From a virus, in the IMG/VR virus record IMGVR_UViG_3300026457_000038, positions 1 to 36,305 of that record: a stretch of 36,305 bases of DNA; one strand, 5' to 3'. Under the pieces are notes generated by a model. It made no database searches and was not told the DNA's origin. It was given only the letters and a program-made list of their open reading frames with translations. Position 1 is the first letter of the stretch. Each line of letters begins with the position of its first letter. Position numbers and translations under genes: made by a program. Below are positions 15,130-23,361 of this stretch, piece after piece.

Positions 15130-16325
15130 TTTACTTTTTGCAAATCTTTCCTAAGTTTATTTAGGTTTTTAGGTACAGTTTCTTTAATGGGAATTTTAGT
15201 AAAAGATTTTATAGGTTGACCATGTACCATGCTTTGAAGTTTTTCCCTATACTTATCTGTCCCTACCTCATAAGTAGATTCTCTTACATTTTGCAACCAA
15301 GATTTAAACATTACCCCACTTTCTGTAACACAGATAAGGTAATTTGTACCTCTTCTTAAAACTCTTCCTGATAATCCGGTATTTAAATTTTCAACCATAG
15401 AACCTACAGGGTATAAATTATTTTTTTTATAATTTATACGCAAACTTTCCATATCAAGTTCGGGGGCAATCTTCCACAATTCTAAATCCTCACCAATTTT
15501 CATCGATTTAACTACAGAATCAAATAATTGCTGCTTATCTGCAGTTTTCATTTTAGGTGGAAGATTAGAAGCAAATGCTTCATAATTTCCTTCAGCAGCA
15601 GCAGTTCTCAATGCTACAGAAGATCCAGAACCTGCAGTATCACTATCAGGATCTCTAACAGATGCAGATAATACTTCTATATTATCGAAAGTATAATTCT
15701 GACCATCATTCCTATGAGCAAGACTTTGAAATTCTCCAAGTCTATCTGATCCAACTACAATTTTAACATTCTTATATCCATCTCCATACAAAGATTCAAG
15801 TACATCAAAAATTGTCTTAGAGTCTTCACTATCTAAAATATAATCTGCATACTCTGGATACATGATCTGCATAAATTGAACCTTCAAAGAAGGATTCAAT
15901 GGATTAGTTCCAGCATCTTGAATACGACTTGGGTAAATTCTATAGTCATATCCAGATTCTTTAGATCTAGCAAATCCAAATTTTAAAAGTTGCTCATGAT
16001 TCCTAGATGGTGGATTAAATCTTCCAAATACTACAACGATTCCATCGGATCCGTCCGACTGTTGCTGTTGTGCATCAGATTGTTGTTGAGAAACTTTATC
16101 AGTTACTGATATCTTTTGTTTAGTTTGAGGTTGAGATTCATCTCTAGGTCCCTTTCCACCTCTCCCTTTAAATACTTTTAATTTTCCACCAACAGTTTTT
16201 GCTACTAAATTTCCTTGATTGTCGTACCAATCTCCATGACCATTCCCCCTCAAACCCATTTGCTTGGCTTGAGATGATGCTACAGTTTCTAAAGCTTCTG
16301 ATATAAACTGACGAAAGGACTTCAT
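15126..16325 (-). CDS. Nucleotidyltransferase-like protein with capsid-targeting-like N-terminus
   Basis: The N-terminus MKSFRQFISE-A closely matches the T4 internal-protein capsid-targeting sequence (MKTYQEFIAE-A in IPIII), including the (I/L)xE cleavage site. Residues 21-52 (MGLRGNGHGDWYDNQGN) are a module I know from other cyanophage proteins. Residues 95-245 form a cytidylyl/adenylyltransferase-like fold: VVVFGRFNPPSRNH (97-110) at the nucleotide-binding turn, VVGSDR (190-195) and GSSVALR (234-240) as the C-terminal phosphate motif. The usual HxGH is SRNH here, so activity may be altered. Relatives transfer nucleotides to NMN, lipids or sugars; the substrate here is unknown. ATAAATA precedes the gene. 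Packaging is inferred. Confidence 0.8.
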   Translation of the reverse strand: MKSFRQFISEALETVASSQAKQMGLRGNGHGDWYDNQGNLVAKTVGGKLKVFKGRGGKGPRDESQPQTKQKISVTDKVSQQQSDAQQQQSDGSDGIVVVFGRFNPPSRNHEQLLKFGFARSKESGYDYRIYPSRIQDAGTNPLNPSLKVQFMQIMYPEYADYILDSEDSKTIFDVLESLYGDGYKNVKIVVGSDRLGEFQSLAHRNDGQNYTFDNIEVLSASVRDPDSDTAGSGSSVALRTAAAEGNYEAFASNLPPKMKTADKQQLFDSVVKSMKIGEDLELWKIAPELDMESLRINYKKNNLYPVGSMVENLNTGLSGRVLRRGTNYLICVTESGVMFKSWLQNVRESTYEVGTDKYREKLQSMVHGQPIKSFTKIPIKETVPKNLNKLRKDLQKVK

Positions 16326-16341
16326 TGATTAGTTTTTTAAT

Positions 16342-16348
16342 TATTTAT
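16342..16348 (-). promoter_or_regulatory. Late promoter motif ATAAATA for the nucleotidyltransferase-like gene
   Basis: GATAAATAAT on the minus strand is 17 bases before the ATG at 16325 and overlaps the stop of the upstream gene. Confidence 0.6.
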
Positions 16349-17328
16349 CTTTTTCCTGGAATGGTGTTTCTAACTCTACTTTCTGGAACAAATGATATTT
16401 GATATCCTCTATATTGATTTCCTATTGTAATGCTAGCATTGGAAACTTTAGAGATTAACAAATAACAATTTTTTCTAACTTCTTCATAATCAATAGGAGT
16501 TCTAGAATATATTTTATTCACTATTATAGTAAGAGTTTTAGTATCTTGATTATATTTAAATGAAGATTTAGGTGATTTTGATGTAAAATCTGCACTAATA
16601 ATATAATCTACTCTATTTGACCCATCTCCACCAAAACAAAATTCTTTAACTTCAGATAAAGTAGAGATAACAGAAACTCCACCAGAACCTTTACCAAATG
16701 AAGCAGTAGGATTTACTAAATTGCTTATTATTTTTTTTGCAGTCTCTACTGCAGATGGACTACTATTTGCATATCCTTGCCAAGCTGGAAACTGAGACAT
16801 TTTTAAGGATATGTTATATTCTTTTCCTATTGTCTTAGTTATTTTTATATCCGACTTTTTATTCAATCCCCCAACTCTAGTAACACTTTTAACATCATCT
16901 ATAATGATACTTTTTCTACCATCACTTATAAGTATTTTATATTTACTTGAATCTTCATCTGCATAATCTTTATATTCATTAGATATGTCAGCAAACATTT
17001 CTTCATTTAAAAGCCAATTTTTTAGAATAATTGGTTCTAGTACTGGTTTTAAAAGTACTACTATATCCCGAGATCCACTATTTATTATCTCAGTTCTTCC
17101 TATTGTACTACCAGATCCTTTAGGATTGTAAATTATAAGATTAGAAGATTCTGGAAATTTCTCTCTTAAATAATCTCTAATTCCTCTTAGTTTATTTTTC
17201 CTTTCTTCTGATTTTTTTATTGAATCATTTGAGTATATAGTGATTTTATTAGCCTCTTTTACTATATTTGAGGAATACTCTGGTTTTTTTATTAATTCAT
17301 CGTAAACCTGATCTACAGTAATATCCAT
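16345..17328 (-). CDS. Hypothetical protein, possible PD-(D/E)xK-type nuclease (327 aa)
   Basis: The start is the ATG at 17328 (MDITVDQVYDELIKKPEYSS). A GGAGAG ribosome-binding site sits 10 bases upstream, inside the 3' arm of the mazG terminator; the earlier TTG in this frame lies in the hairpin loop. No family is recognised with confidence. Features: TIGRTEIINSGSRDIVVLLK near 75-95, and KKSDIKITKTIGKEYNISLK near 155-174. In the second, an Asp and a SLK triad spaced across two beta strands resemble the core of restriction-like (PD-(D/E)xK) nucleases. Next come MSQFPAWQG and a Gly-rich GKGSGGVSV. It stands between the replication operon and the late island. The nuclease idea is a weak motif-level inference. 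Confidence 0.7.
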   Translation of the reverse strand: MDITVDQVYDELIKKPEYSSNIVKEANKITIYSNDSIKKSEERKNKLRGIRDYLREKFPESSNLIIYNPKGSGSTIGRTEIINSGSRDIVVLLKPVLEPIILKNWLLNEEMFADISNEYKDYADEDSSKYKILISDGRKSIIIDDVKSVTRVGGLNKKSDIKITKTIGKEYNISLKMSQFPAWQGYANSSPSAVETAKKIISNLVNPTASFGKGSGGVSVISTLSEVKEFCFGGDGSNRVDYIISADFTSKSPKSSFKYNQDTKTLTIIVNKIYSRTPIDYEEVRKNCYLLISKVSNASITIGNQYRGYQISFVPESRVRNTIPGKR

Positions 17329-17330
17329 AC

Positions 17331-17362
17331 AAAAAAATCTCTCCAAATATTTAGAGAGATTT
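17331..17362 (-). terminator. Rho-independent terminator after mazG
   Basis: AAATCTCTC and GAGAGATTT form a 9-bp stem, followed on the minus strand by seven Ts. Its 3' arm and loop also hold the GGAGAG ribosome-binding site of the next gene, so readthrough structure could affect that start. Confidence 0.88.
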
Positions 17363-17383
17363 AAATTGGATAATCAAGAATAA

Positions 17384-17857
17384 TTATCTATCATCCGAAG
17401 CACGGTTTTCAGAGAAATAAACATCAAAAGCACCTTCAGGATAACGTTTGAGGAGTTTGTGCACATTACGAGCAACCACATCATCAAGAGTCACATCAAG
17501 TGCCATACATGCCTGAGCAACGTACCACATGATATCACCCAGTTCGATAATCAAGTGCTCACGATTATCTTCATTGTAAGGTTTGCCTTGGAACACCATC
17601 TTTTTGACGATTTCCATAAACTCACCACCTTCAGCATTAATACCAACGGCAGAAGTCAAAAGTCTTTCAATATTTGCACCCTTCTCATCTAGAGCAACTA
17701 GACGATCTGAAAGTGCAAGGAAGTCTTTTGATTCATCAGAAGTTACAGCATCTACAAATTCAGCATACTTATTAAAGTCAACATGCTTTGGAGTTTCAGT
17801 CATAGTATATTCGGCACATCCGTTTTCTAGTGTTTTCTTATTGATAGAAATAGACAT
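17384..17857 (-). CDS. mazG: MazG-type nucleotide pyrophosphohydrolase
   Basis: MazG proteins hydrolyse nucleoside triphosphates or ppGpp-like nucleotides to monophosphates. Metal ligands fit the family rule: ExxE at Glu79 and Glu82 (EGGEFMEI) and ExxD at Glu105 and Asp108 (IIELGDIMWYV). NVHKLLKRYPEGAFD closes the domain. At 157 residues it is a single-domain phage-type MazG. It is a cyanophage auxiliary gene proposed to adjust the host nucleotide pool or alarmone response. The ATG overlaps the gp41 stop (TAATG), with AAGGA about 12 bases upstream, so it is the last gene of the gp43-uvsX-gp41 unit. Confidence 0.92.
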   Translation of the reverse strand: MSISINKKTLENGCAEYTMTETPKHVDFNKYAEFVDAVTSDESKDFLALSDRLVALDEKGANIERLLTSAVGINAEGGEFMEIVKKMVFQGKPYNEDNREHLIIELGDIMWYVAQACMALDVTLDDVVARNVHKLLKRYPEGAFDVYFSENRASDDR

Positions 17858-19230
17858 TAAAATTTAAATTCCTTAAATTTGCTTTTTTTATCATCCTCAA
17901 AATTATACTCTTCTTCTAAAGCTTCGTCAAGAGCTTGAATTTGAGCATTTTGTTCAACATCATACAATCTCATTTTATTCCTATCTACACCAACAACAAA
18001 TCTTTTAAATTTTGAAACATCATTATCACGATTTTTAATTTGTTTAAACATTACCTGACCAAGTTGATCAAGTTCTTCAGTTTTAATCATTGCGATAATC
18101 ATATCTACGGTAGCAACTGTACCAAAACTTTCTGAAGTATCAGTCATGTCTGGGTCAGTTGTACTGTAACCACTACGAGTAGTTTGAGTTGAACTGAACA
18201 CTGGTACATTATATTCAACAGCAAGGGCACGAAGTTCTTCAGAGATACTCTTAACGTAAGTGTAAGAGTTTACTGCTGAGTTATTCCTATACCTACTGGA
18301 TGCACAGATATTAAGATAGTCAACAAAAATTATATCAGGATGGAAATGCTTTTTAAGAGCAAGTTCATTGAGAAGAGATTTGAAATGACCTACATGAGCA
18401 GAAGAAGGTGGATATTCTTTAATGATCAACTTACCATGGGTTTTTTGTGAAAGTTTGACAATTTTATTCTCAAACTTTTCTTTTGATAATTTATCAATGT
18501 CTGTGATGTTAACATTCAAAAGATTAGCATCTATTCTTTGTGCGATTTTTTCTTCTGCCATTTCTAAAGTAATGTATAAAACATTTTTACCTTTGGATAG
18601 AAATCCAGATGCAAATGAGCACATTGCAAGTGATTTACCTACATTAGGACCTGCAAGAATCAATGATAATGTTTTCTTTGAAAGTCCACCATTAGTAATT
18701 CTATTAAAGTAATCTAAATCAAAAGGAAGTTTTTCTTCAACTCTAGTATAATAATCATATCGTTTAGAGTAATCCTCAATGAAATCGTGTCCGATATGCT
18801 CATCGAAAGATACAGAGAGTGCCTCCTGAAGAATTCCAGGAATAGCATCTCTACCTTTCTTTTCATCCTGCCCATCAGCAATCTTGATGCTTTCCATGAG
18901 TGCAAGGTAAATTGCACGATCTCTACACCAAGATTCTGTAGTGTCCATCAACCACTGAAGGTCTACATGAACATTATCCAGATTAGATACATAATCACAA
19001 ATAATTTTATAAGTTTCTTCTGAAATATCAGTTCTTTTTTCTGCCTCAATTAAGACAACTTCTTTTGTTGCCATATCTTCATAAGAAACAATAAACTTAC
19101 TTATTTCTTCAAAGACAACACGTTCATGTTTATTCTCAAAATAATCAGGGTTTATGAAAGGCAATACTTTTCTACAGTATTCACTGTTGAAAAGTAAATT
19201 ACGAAGAATAGTAGTCTCAACTCTTTCCAT
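17857..19230 (-). CDS. 41: Replicative DNA helicase, T4 gp41 (DnaB family)
   Basis: The ring helicase unwinds the fork 5' to 3' and recruits the primase. The first 150 residues are the helical N-terminal domain. The RecA-like motor starts about residue 170 with GGLSKKTLSLILAGPNVGKS (Walker A at 194-200). A Walker B-like HPDIIFVDYLNICASSRYR and a DnaB-type segment FSSTQTTRSGY follow. The tail is acidic then basic (EEEYNFEDDKKSKFKEF). At 457 residues it is close to T4 gp41. It lies 57 bases after uvsX and overlaps mazG. The gap shows only a weak 5-bp hairpin and no clear promoter. Confidence 0.95.
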   Translation of the reverse strand: MERVETTILRNLLFNSEYCRKVLPFINPDYFENKHERVVFEEISKFIVSYEDMATKEVVLIEAEKRTDISEETYKIICDYVSNLDNVHVDLQWLMDTTESWCRDRAIYLALMESIKIADGQDEKKGRDAIPGILQEALSVSFDEHIGHDFIEDYSKRYDYYTRVEEKLPFDLDYFNRITNGGLSKKTLSLILAGPNVGKSLAMCSFASGFLSKGKNVLYITLEMAEEKIAQRIDANLLNVNITDIDKLSKEKFENKIVKLSQKTHGKLIIKEYPPSSAHVGHFKSLLNELALKKHFHPDIIFVDYLNICASSRYRNNSAVNSYTYVKSISEELRALAVEYNVPVFSSTQTTRSGYSTTDPDMTDTSESFGTVATVDMIIAMIKTEELDQLGQVMFKQIKNRDNDVSKFKRFVVGVDRNKMRLYDVEQNAQIQALDEALEEEYNFEDDKKSKFKEFKF

Positions 19231-19287
19231 TATTTGTATTGTAAATGAATATTAAACTATTTTATGCCCTGTAGTCAGACACCTACA

Positions 19288-20298
19288 TCAAGTTGGTTGA
19301 CCATAAGAGTATTCTGTTTTTGCTGCTTCATCAAGTGCTTGCATTACATCAGGAGTAAAGTATTTTTCTGGATTTTCCATAATGGTTTTTCCATATTGAG
19401 AAGTTCCATCTCCAACTTGATATCTGGCACCAGACTTTTTAAATATTTCGTATTTTTCAGCAAGATCCAAAAGACCATAATACCTATCAAGTCCCCTTTC
19501 ATCATAATAAAGACGAACTTCAACTTCTTTATTTTCTTTACTTAAACGTGACTTGAATGTTTTTACTTTGATTATATTGCCAACTACTTCAGTACCTTCC
19601 TTCTCTTTTGATTTCGAAAGATAAACGATAGTAGATGCGGCATATTTAAGTCCACTTCCCCCAGACATTTCCTTAGATGAGTACATACTCATAGTTTCAT
19701 AAGTATGGTTTGTCACTATCATTGGAATATTAACCTGCCCAAGTTTAAGAGTCAACATTCGGAATGCACCTTTAATAAGTTGAGGTTTGGTCATATCCCT
19801 AGTGTCTTTTTCAGAGAGAGCATCTCCAATTTCTTTATTGGTAGAAAGCATACCCAAACTATCAAGAACAAAAATACAAGGTTTTCTATCCTTTTCTGGT
19901 TTTTTCTCGTAAATATCAACTGCCTTTAAAGCCTTTGTTCGGAATTCTTCAACAGTTACTACATTAACTACAACCAAACGATTTGTATCAATTCCTCTAC
20001 TTTGTAGAAGAGATTTTGTTATTGCAGCTTCAGTATCAAAATACAAACAATACCCTTCTGGATTATTTTGTAGGAAATTCTTAACTACTGCAAGTGCAAA
20101 GAACGTCTTACCACTTGCTTGCTCACCTGCAAGTGCTGTAATTTTATTTCCAGATACTCCCCCATAAATGCTTCCAGAAACTGCAGCATTGAATATATAA
20201 GAACCAGTATCTACATATGATTCAGTTTCATCAATTTCAGAGGCTAGTTGTGTGTACTCTCCTCCAATTTCATTTACAATATCTTTTAGAAAATCCAT
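19288..20298 (-). CDS. uvsX: UvsX, RecA-like recombinase
   Basis: It forms filaments on single-stranded DNA and drives strand invasion for recombination-dependent replication. Walker A is GEQASGKT (58-65), with ITALAG before it. Later features are the FVLDSLGM Walker B, VTNHTYETMSMYSSKEMSGG (the DNA-binding loop region) and SGGSGLKYAASTIVYLSKSK. The 336-residue length fits cyanophage UvsX, shorter than T4's. It follows gp43 by four bases. Its partners UvsY and UvsW are encoded near 31.9-33.9 kb. Confidence 0.95.
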   Translation of the reverse strand: MDFLKDIVNEIGGEYTQLASEIDETESYVDTGSYIFNAAVSGSIYGGVSGNKITALAGEQASGKTFFALAVVKNFLQNNPEGYCLYFDTEAAITKSLLQSRGIDTNRLVVVNVVTVEEFRTKALKAVDIYEKKPEKDRKPCIFVLDSLGMLSTNKEIGDALSEKDTRDMTKPQLIKGAFRMLTLKLGQVNIPMIVTNHTYETMSMYSSKEMSGGSGLKYAASTIVYLSKSKEKEGTEVVGNIIKVKTFKSRLSKENKEVEVRLYYDERGLDRYYGLLDLAEKYEIFKKSGARYQVGDGTSQYGKTIMENPEKYFTPDVMQALDEAAKTEYSYGQPT

Positions 20299-20302
20299 AA
20301 TT

Positions 20303-22798
20303 TTATGCGTAAAAGTTTGCTAAGTTTACTGTCTTCTCTGTTTTCCACCCAATAGCATCTAGAATAATTTTAAGAGGCTCCAGAAAAGATTTATTGAACT
20401 GTGTAGTATAGTCTACGTACTTATCCAAATCAAGTTCCTTCGGAAAGTTCTGGATAAAACAAATTACATCTTCCCTAATAGGATTTGGAACTTTAAGTGC
20501 ACAGTACTTTATTTTTTCTCCATTTTGGATAATTGGATATTTATGATCTATTTTATTCTTCCTTACATAGTAATTATAAAGAAGTGCTCCCCTAACATGC
20601 ATCGGAGTTCCTTTTTTGTAAATTTCACCTCTAGATCCATAAACATCTAAGTTATTAACAGATCTTGGAAATGAAATCTCTTCAACTGAAAATTTCATAA
20701 ATTTTTCCTTACATTCTTTGATGTAACGGATCATATCATCTTCAGATTGATTCATCATAATTGGAACTGCATCTTTAATCATTTTTCTGCATACTGCAGG
20801 GGTAGATGATTTAATTGCTTCTAGACCCTTGATTTTAATCTTAGGTTCCTCATACCTAACTCCTTCATTATCCCATACATTGAGGATATATCTTTTCTTT
20901 TTGGTCCAGATAGCCCTATCGCAAATTGCCTCTCTTTTCATATAAAGAGTATTTTTATATGCATTGGTGTAATCAGAAAGTTCCTGGAACGATGTATTAA
21001 TAAACTCTTGGAATTTATCTTCACAAATAGTATCGATGAAACTAATAATTTTTTCTTTTGATACTTGCTTATCTTTAAAAACTTTTTTAATAAGAGGTCC
21101 CAAATTTAAATAGTTAGAATCAGTATCCAATGCAATAATAAAGTCTTGATTTTTAGTACCAATAATTTTATTGAGATATGTATTTAATTTACTCTCAATC
21201 CACTTAATTACAGTTTGCCCAGAAAAGGTAACTGCCTTTGCATTGTCTAATCGGTAATATCTAAAGTATTGATTTCCAAGGGCACCATAAAGACTATTCA
21301 AACAAATCTTCAAGTTCTGTTGGATATTATTATATTCAGAAATTAAGTTGCTTAACTTTTTAGATGGTTCTTTTTCATACTTTATCTGAGCCTCAAGCAT
21401 TTTTTTCTTGTAGAGTTTTCTATCATTGAACATTTTTTCAATAAGTTCAGGAAAGAATCCACGTATATCTTTTCTGTACATACATCCATTTGGACATATA
21501 GCATACTCAGAATAACTTTCAGTATCTACAGTTTTATTAAGAACTTTTTGAATGTTAATGTTAGGATGTTTATTATCCAAAATTGTTTCTGGACTAATAT
21601 TATACATCATGATTAGACTTGGATATAGGGAAGCAAGGTCAAAACTCACAACCCAATCGTACATTCCAGGTTTAGGTTCTTTTACATAAGCACCCTCAAA
21701 TTTTTCATCCTTATCTGAAGCAACTTTAGGTGGAATTGCAATATTCTTTTTTCTCAAATAATTGTAAGTAATTGCATCCCACATCCTAACTTGATAAAAA
21801 ACGTCATCGAAGTTAATCTTTGCATTATATGCCATCATAATACAAAGTTCAATTAATTTTAATTTCTCCTCAAGTTTATCTACAAGTTCTACGTCTAGAA
21901 TATTATAATCAACAAACTTATTCCAATTTTTTGTATAAAATTCTTTAAACGTATCAAACTCTGAGTGGTCCAGTTTTTTCTGACCTAATTCTACTTCACC
22001 AATGTGATTAAGTGCATAACTTTCCCTATTAGTATAAGTAAACTTTTTATAGAGATTGAGATAATCCAATATAGTAATTCCAGAAATATCACAAATAAGA
22101 TTTGTCCTTCCAGAAATTTCTACTTCTCTAATTCTTACATTTTTCCAAGGAGAAAGTCTTTTAACCTCTTTGGAACCAAGTACTCTATCAATCCTACCCA
22201 CAATATATGGAATATCATACAGTGAATTATTCCATCCAGTTACTACATCAGGAGATGAAGTTTCCCAAAATTCCAAGAATTTATTAAATAGATCAACTTC
22301 ATCTTCACATTTTATAAATGTGAAGTCTTTTCTATTTCCAGAATAATCCCTAGACCCGAAAGTAATAATTTCCTTGGTATTATAATCTTGAATTGTAATC
22401 AAAAGAAGTTCTTCTGAGCAATCAAAAACATTGGGGAATCCATTTTCAGATGCAACCTCAATGTCAATTGTAAATAATTTAATTTTAGAAATATCATATT
22501 TAATTTCATCCTCAGAATAATTATCTGAGATATATTGGAAGGTATAGTTATCCATCCCATAAATGGAAAATCCATCTACTTCATTATATTTTTTATAAAA
22601 TTCTCTACAATCAGAAATCAATCCAGGTTGAATTGGTTTTACAAATTGACCATCAAGTGTCTTATGTTCTGTCTCTTTTTTACTTAAAACATATAATGTA
22701 GGATAAAATTCAAGTTCCTGGTTAAACCTTTCACCATCTTCATATCCACGAACCAACATTTTATCGAATTTTTGAGTTACATTAGTGTAAAATCTCAA
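20303..22798 (-). CDS. 43: DNA polymerase, T4 gp43 (family B)
   Basis: It carries both proofreading exonuclease and polymerase domains. Exonuclease motifs: Exo I FTIDIEVAS (Asp112, Glu114), Exo II WNNSLYDIP (Asp195) and Exo III YNILDVEL (Asp302). Polymerase motifs: A FDLASLYPS (Asp387), B KICLNSLYGALGN (about 497-509) and C ALDTDSNYL (Asp558, Asp560). The Gly that usually precedes DTD in motif C is Leu here. At 831 residues it is somewhat shorter than T4 gp43 (about 900). The ATG overlaps the stop of the small Sm-like gene. Replication partners gp44, gp62, gp45, gp41 and gp61 are all in this window. Confidence 0.97.
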   Translation of the reverse strand: MRFYTNVTQKFDKMLVRGYEDGERFNQELEFYPTLYVLSKKETEHKTLDGQFVKPIQPGLISDCREFYKKYNEVDGFSIYGMDNYTFQYISDNYSEDEIKYDISKIKLFTIDIEVASENGFPNVFDCSEELLLITIQDYNTKEIITFGSRDYSGNRKDFTFIKCEDEVDLFNKFLEFWETSSPDVVTGWNNSLYDIPYIVGRIDRVLGSKEVKRLSPWKNVRIREVEISGRTNLICDISGITILDYLNLYKKFTYTNRESYALNHIGEVELGQKKLDHSEFDTFKEFYTKNWNKFVDYNILDVELVDKLEEKLKLIELCIMMAYNAKINFDDVFYQVRMWDAITYNYLRKKNIAIPPKVASDKDEKFEGAYVKEPKPGMYDWVVSFDLASLYPSLIMMYNISPETILDNKHPNINIQKVLNKTVDTESYSEYAICPNGCMYRKDIRGFFPELIEKMFNDRKLYKKKMLEAQIKYEKEPSKKLSNLISEYNNIQQNLKICLNSLYGALGNQYFRYYRLDNAKAVTFSGQTVIKWIESKLNTYLNKIIGTKNQDFIIALDTDSNYLNLGPLIKKVFKDKQVSKEKIISFIDTICEDKFQEFINTSFQELSDYTNAYKNTLYMKREAICDRAIWTKKKRYILNVWDNEGVRYEEPKIKIKGLEAIKSSTPAVCRKMIKDAVPIMMNQSEDDMIRYIKECKEKFMKFSVEEISFPRSVNNLDVYGSRGEIYKKGTPMHVRGALLYNYYVRKNKIDHKYPIIQNGEKIKYCALKVPNPIREDVICFIQNFPKELDLDKYVDYTTQFNKSFLEPLKIILDAIGWKTEKTVNLANFYA

Positions 22799-23085
22799 TT
22801 CAGTTCCTCCTCCTCACTAGTTGAAACCTCTTCTACATATCCAGTCAAAATTCTATATTGATCCTTTATATCAGTAAGTGGATCAAAGATAGTTAAAATT
22901 TTATCAGATGAAATCATAAATGTAGTCTGATTTGTGTGATCAGACAAGTACCTTACAAGATCACCATCACTATTAATTGTGCAAGGATTAACCATCCTAC
23001 AATTAGGTTCACCCAAATCAACCATCACTTCATGTACTTCCGTTACTAAGATTTGGTTAGTTGTAAGTAATAGTCCTTGTATCAT
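22795..23085 (-). CDS. Small Sm-like fold candidate upstream of gp43 (96 aa)
   Basis: The ATG at 23085 (MIQGLLLTTNQILVTEVHEV) is chosen because the upstream GTG at 23127 sits at the end of the terminator's T-run. The strand pattern fits an Sm/LSM-like barrel: a hydrophobic LLLTTNQILVTEVHEV, NCRMVNPCTI, then FMISSDKILTIFDP. The protein at 31554-31967 shares the same order, including NPVFI and MSLDKIITM, so the two look like distant paralogues. The acidic tail is EEVSTSEEEELN. It overlaps the gp43 start and may act on RNA or with the polymerase; both are inference. Confidence 0.75.
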   Translation of the reverse strand: MIQGLLLTTNQILVTEVHEVMVDLGEPNCRMVNPCTINSDGDLVRYLSDHTNQTTFMISSDKILTIFDPLTDIKDQYRILTGYVEEVSTSEEEELN

Positions 23086-23127
23086 TTTATTTTTCCATTC
23101 ACATTTGGTATCCAACAATGATATCAC

Positions 23128-23170
23128 AAAAAAAAGGAGGAGTCAACCTGGATTTTGCCAGGTACTCCTC
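23128..23170 (-). terminator. Rho-independent terminator before the gp43 operon
   Basis: On the minus strand, AGGAGT plus ACCTGG pair with CCAGGT plus ACTCCT across a short loop, with a small internal mismatch, followed by eight or more Ts. It ends the transcript carrying the 51-residue gene and possibly hsp20. Confidence 0.88.
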
Positions 23171-23195
23171 TTGCGCCGACGATATTCAAAAGTAT

Positions 23196-23351
23196 TTATC
23201 TTTTTCTTTTGAACTTACATACTCTTTTTCCGGGAAGCATGGCATAAGTAGTCGTTTTCCCATAACATTTGGGTTTTGGTGGTCTTACACCAGAACCAAA
23301 ATCACCTACCATTTCATTTATAATTTTTTTAAATTCCTGAAAGGTTTTCAT
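23196..23351 (-). CDS. Small basic protein with capsid-targeting-like N-terminus (51 aa)
   Basis: The product reads MKTFQEFKKIINE, MVGDFGSGVRPPKPKCYGKT, TTYAMLPGKRVCKFKRKR, then TAA. The start MKTFQEF is nearly identical to the T4 capsid-targeting sequence MKTYQEF, and INE before Met fits the (I/L)xE protease rule. The rest is strongly basic with two Cys, suited to packing with DNA. A perfect TATAAATA lies only 11 bases before the ATG, so the leader would be very short and no Shine-Dalgarno is visible. This suggests an internal head protein delivered with the DNA, like T4 IPI-III. That is an inference from the N-terminus and promoter. Confidence 0.7.
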   Translation of the reverse strand: MKTFQEFKKIINEMVGDFGSGVRPPKPKCYGKTTTYAMLPGKRVCKFKRKR

Positions 23352-23361
23352 TTTTTATTTT

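Noticed and set aside
19231-19287. Terminator or promoter between uvsX and gp41
   Set aside because: Only a 5-bp TGTAG/CTACA stem without a T-run and no -35/-10 pair could be found.
20303-22798. Loss of polymerase activity in gp43 because motif C reads LDTDS rather than GDTDS
   Set aside because: Both catalytic Asp residues are present, all other motifs are intact and the frame is open. The Gly change alone does not indicate an inactive enzyme.
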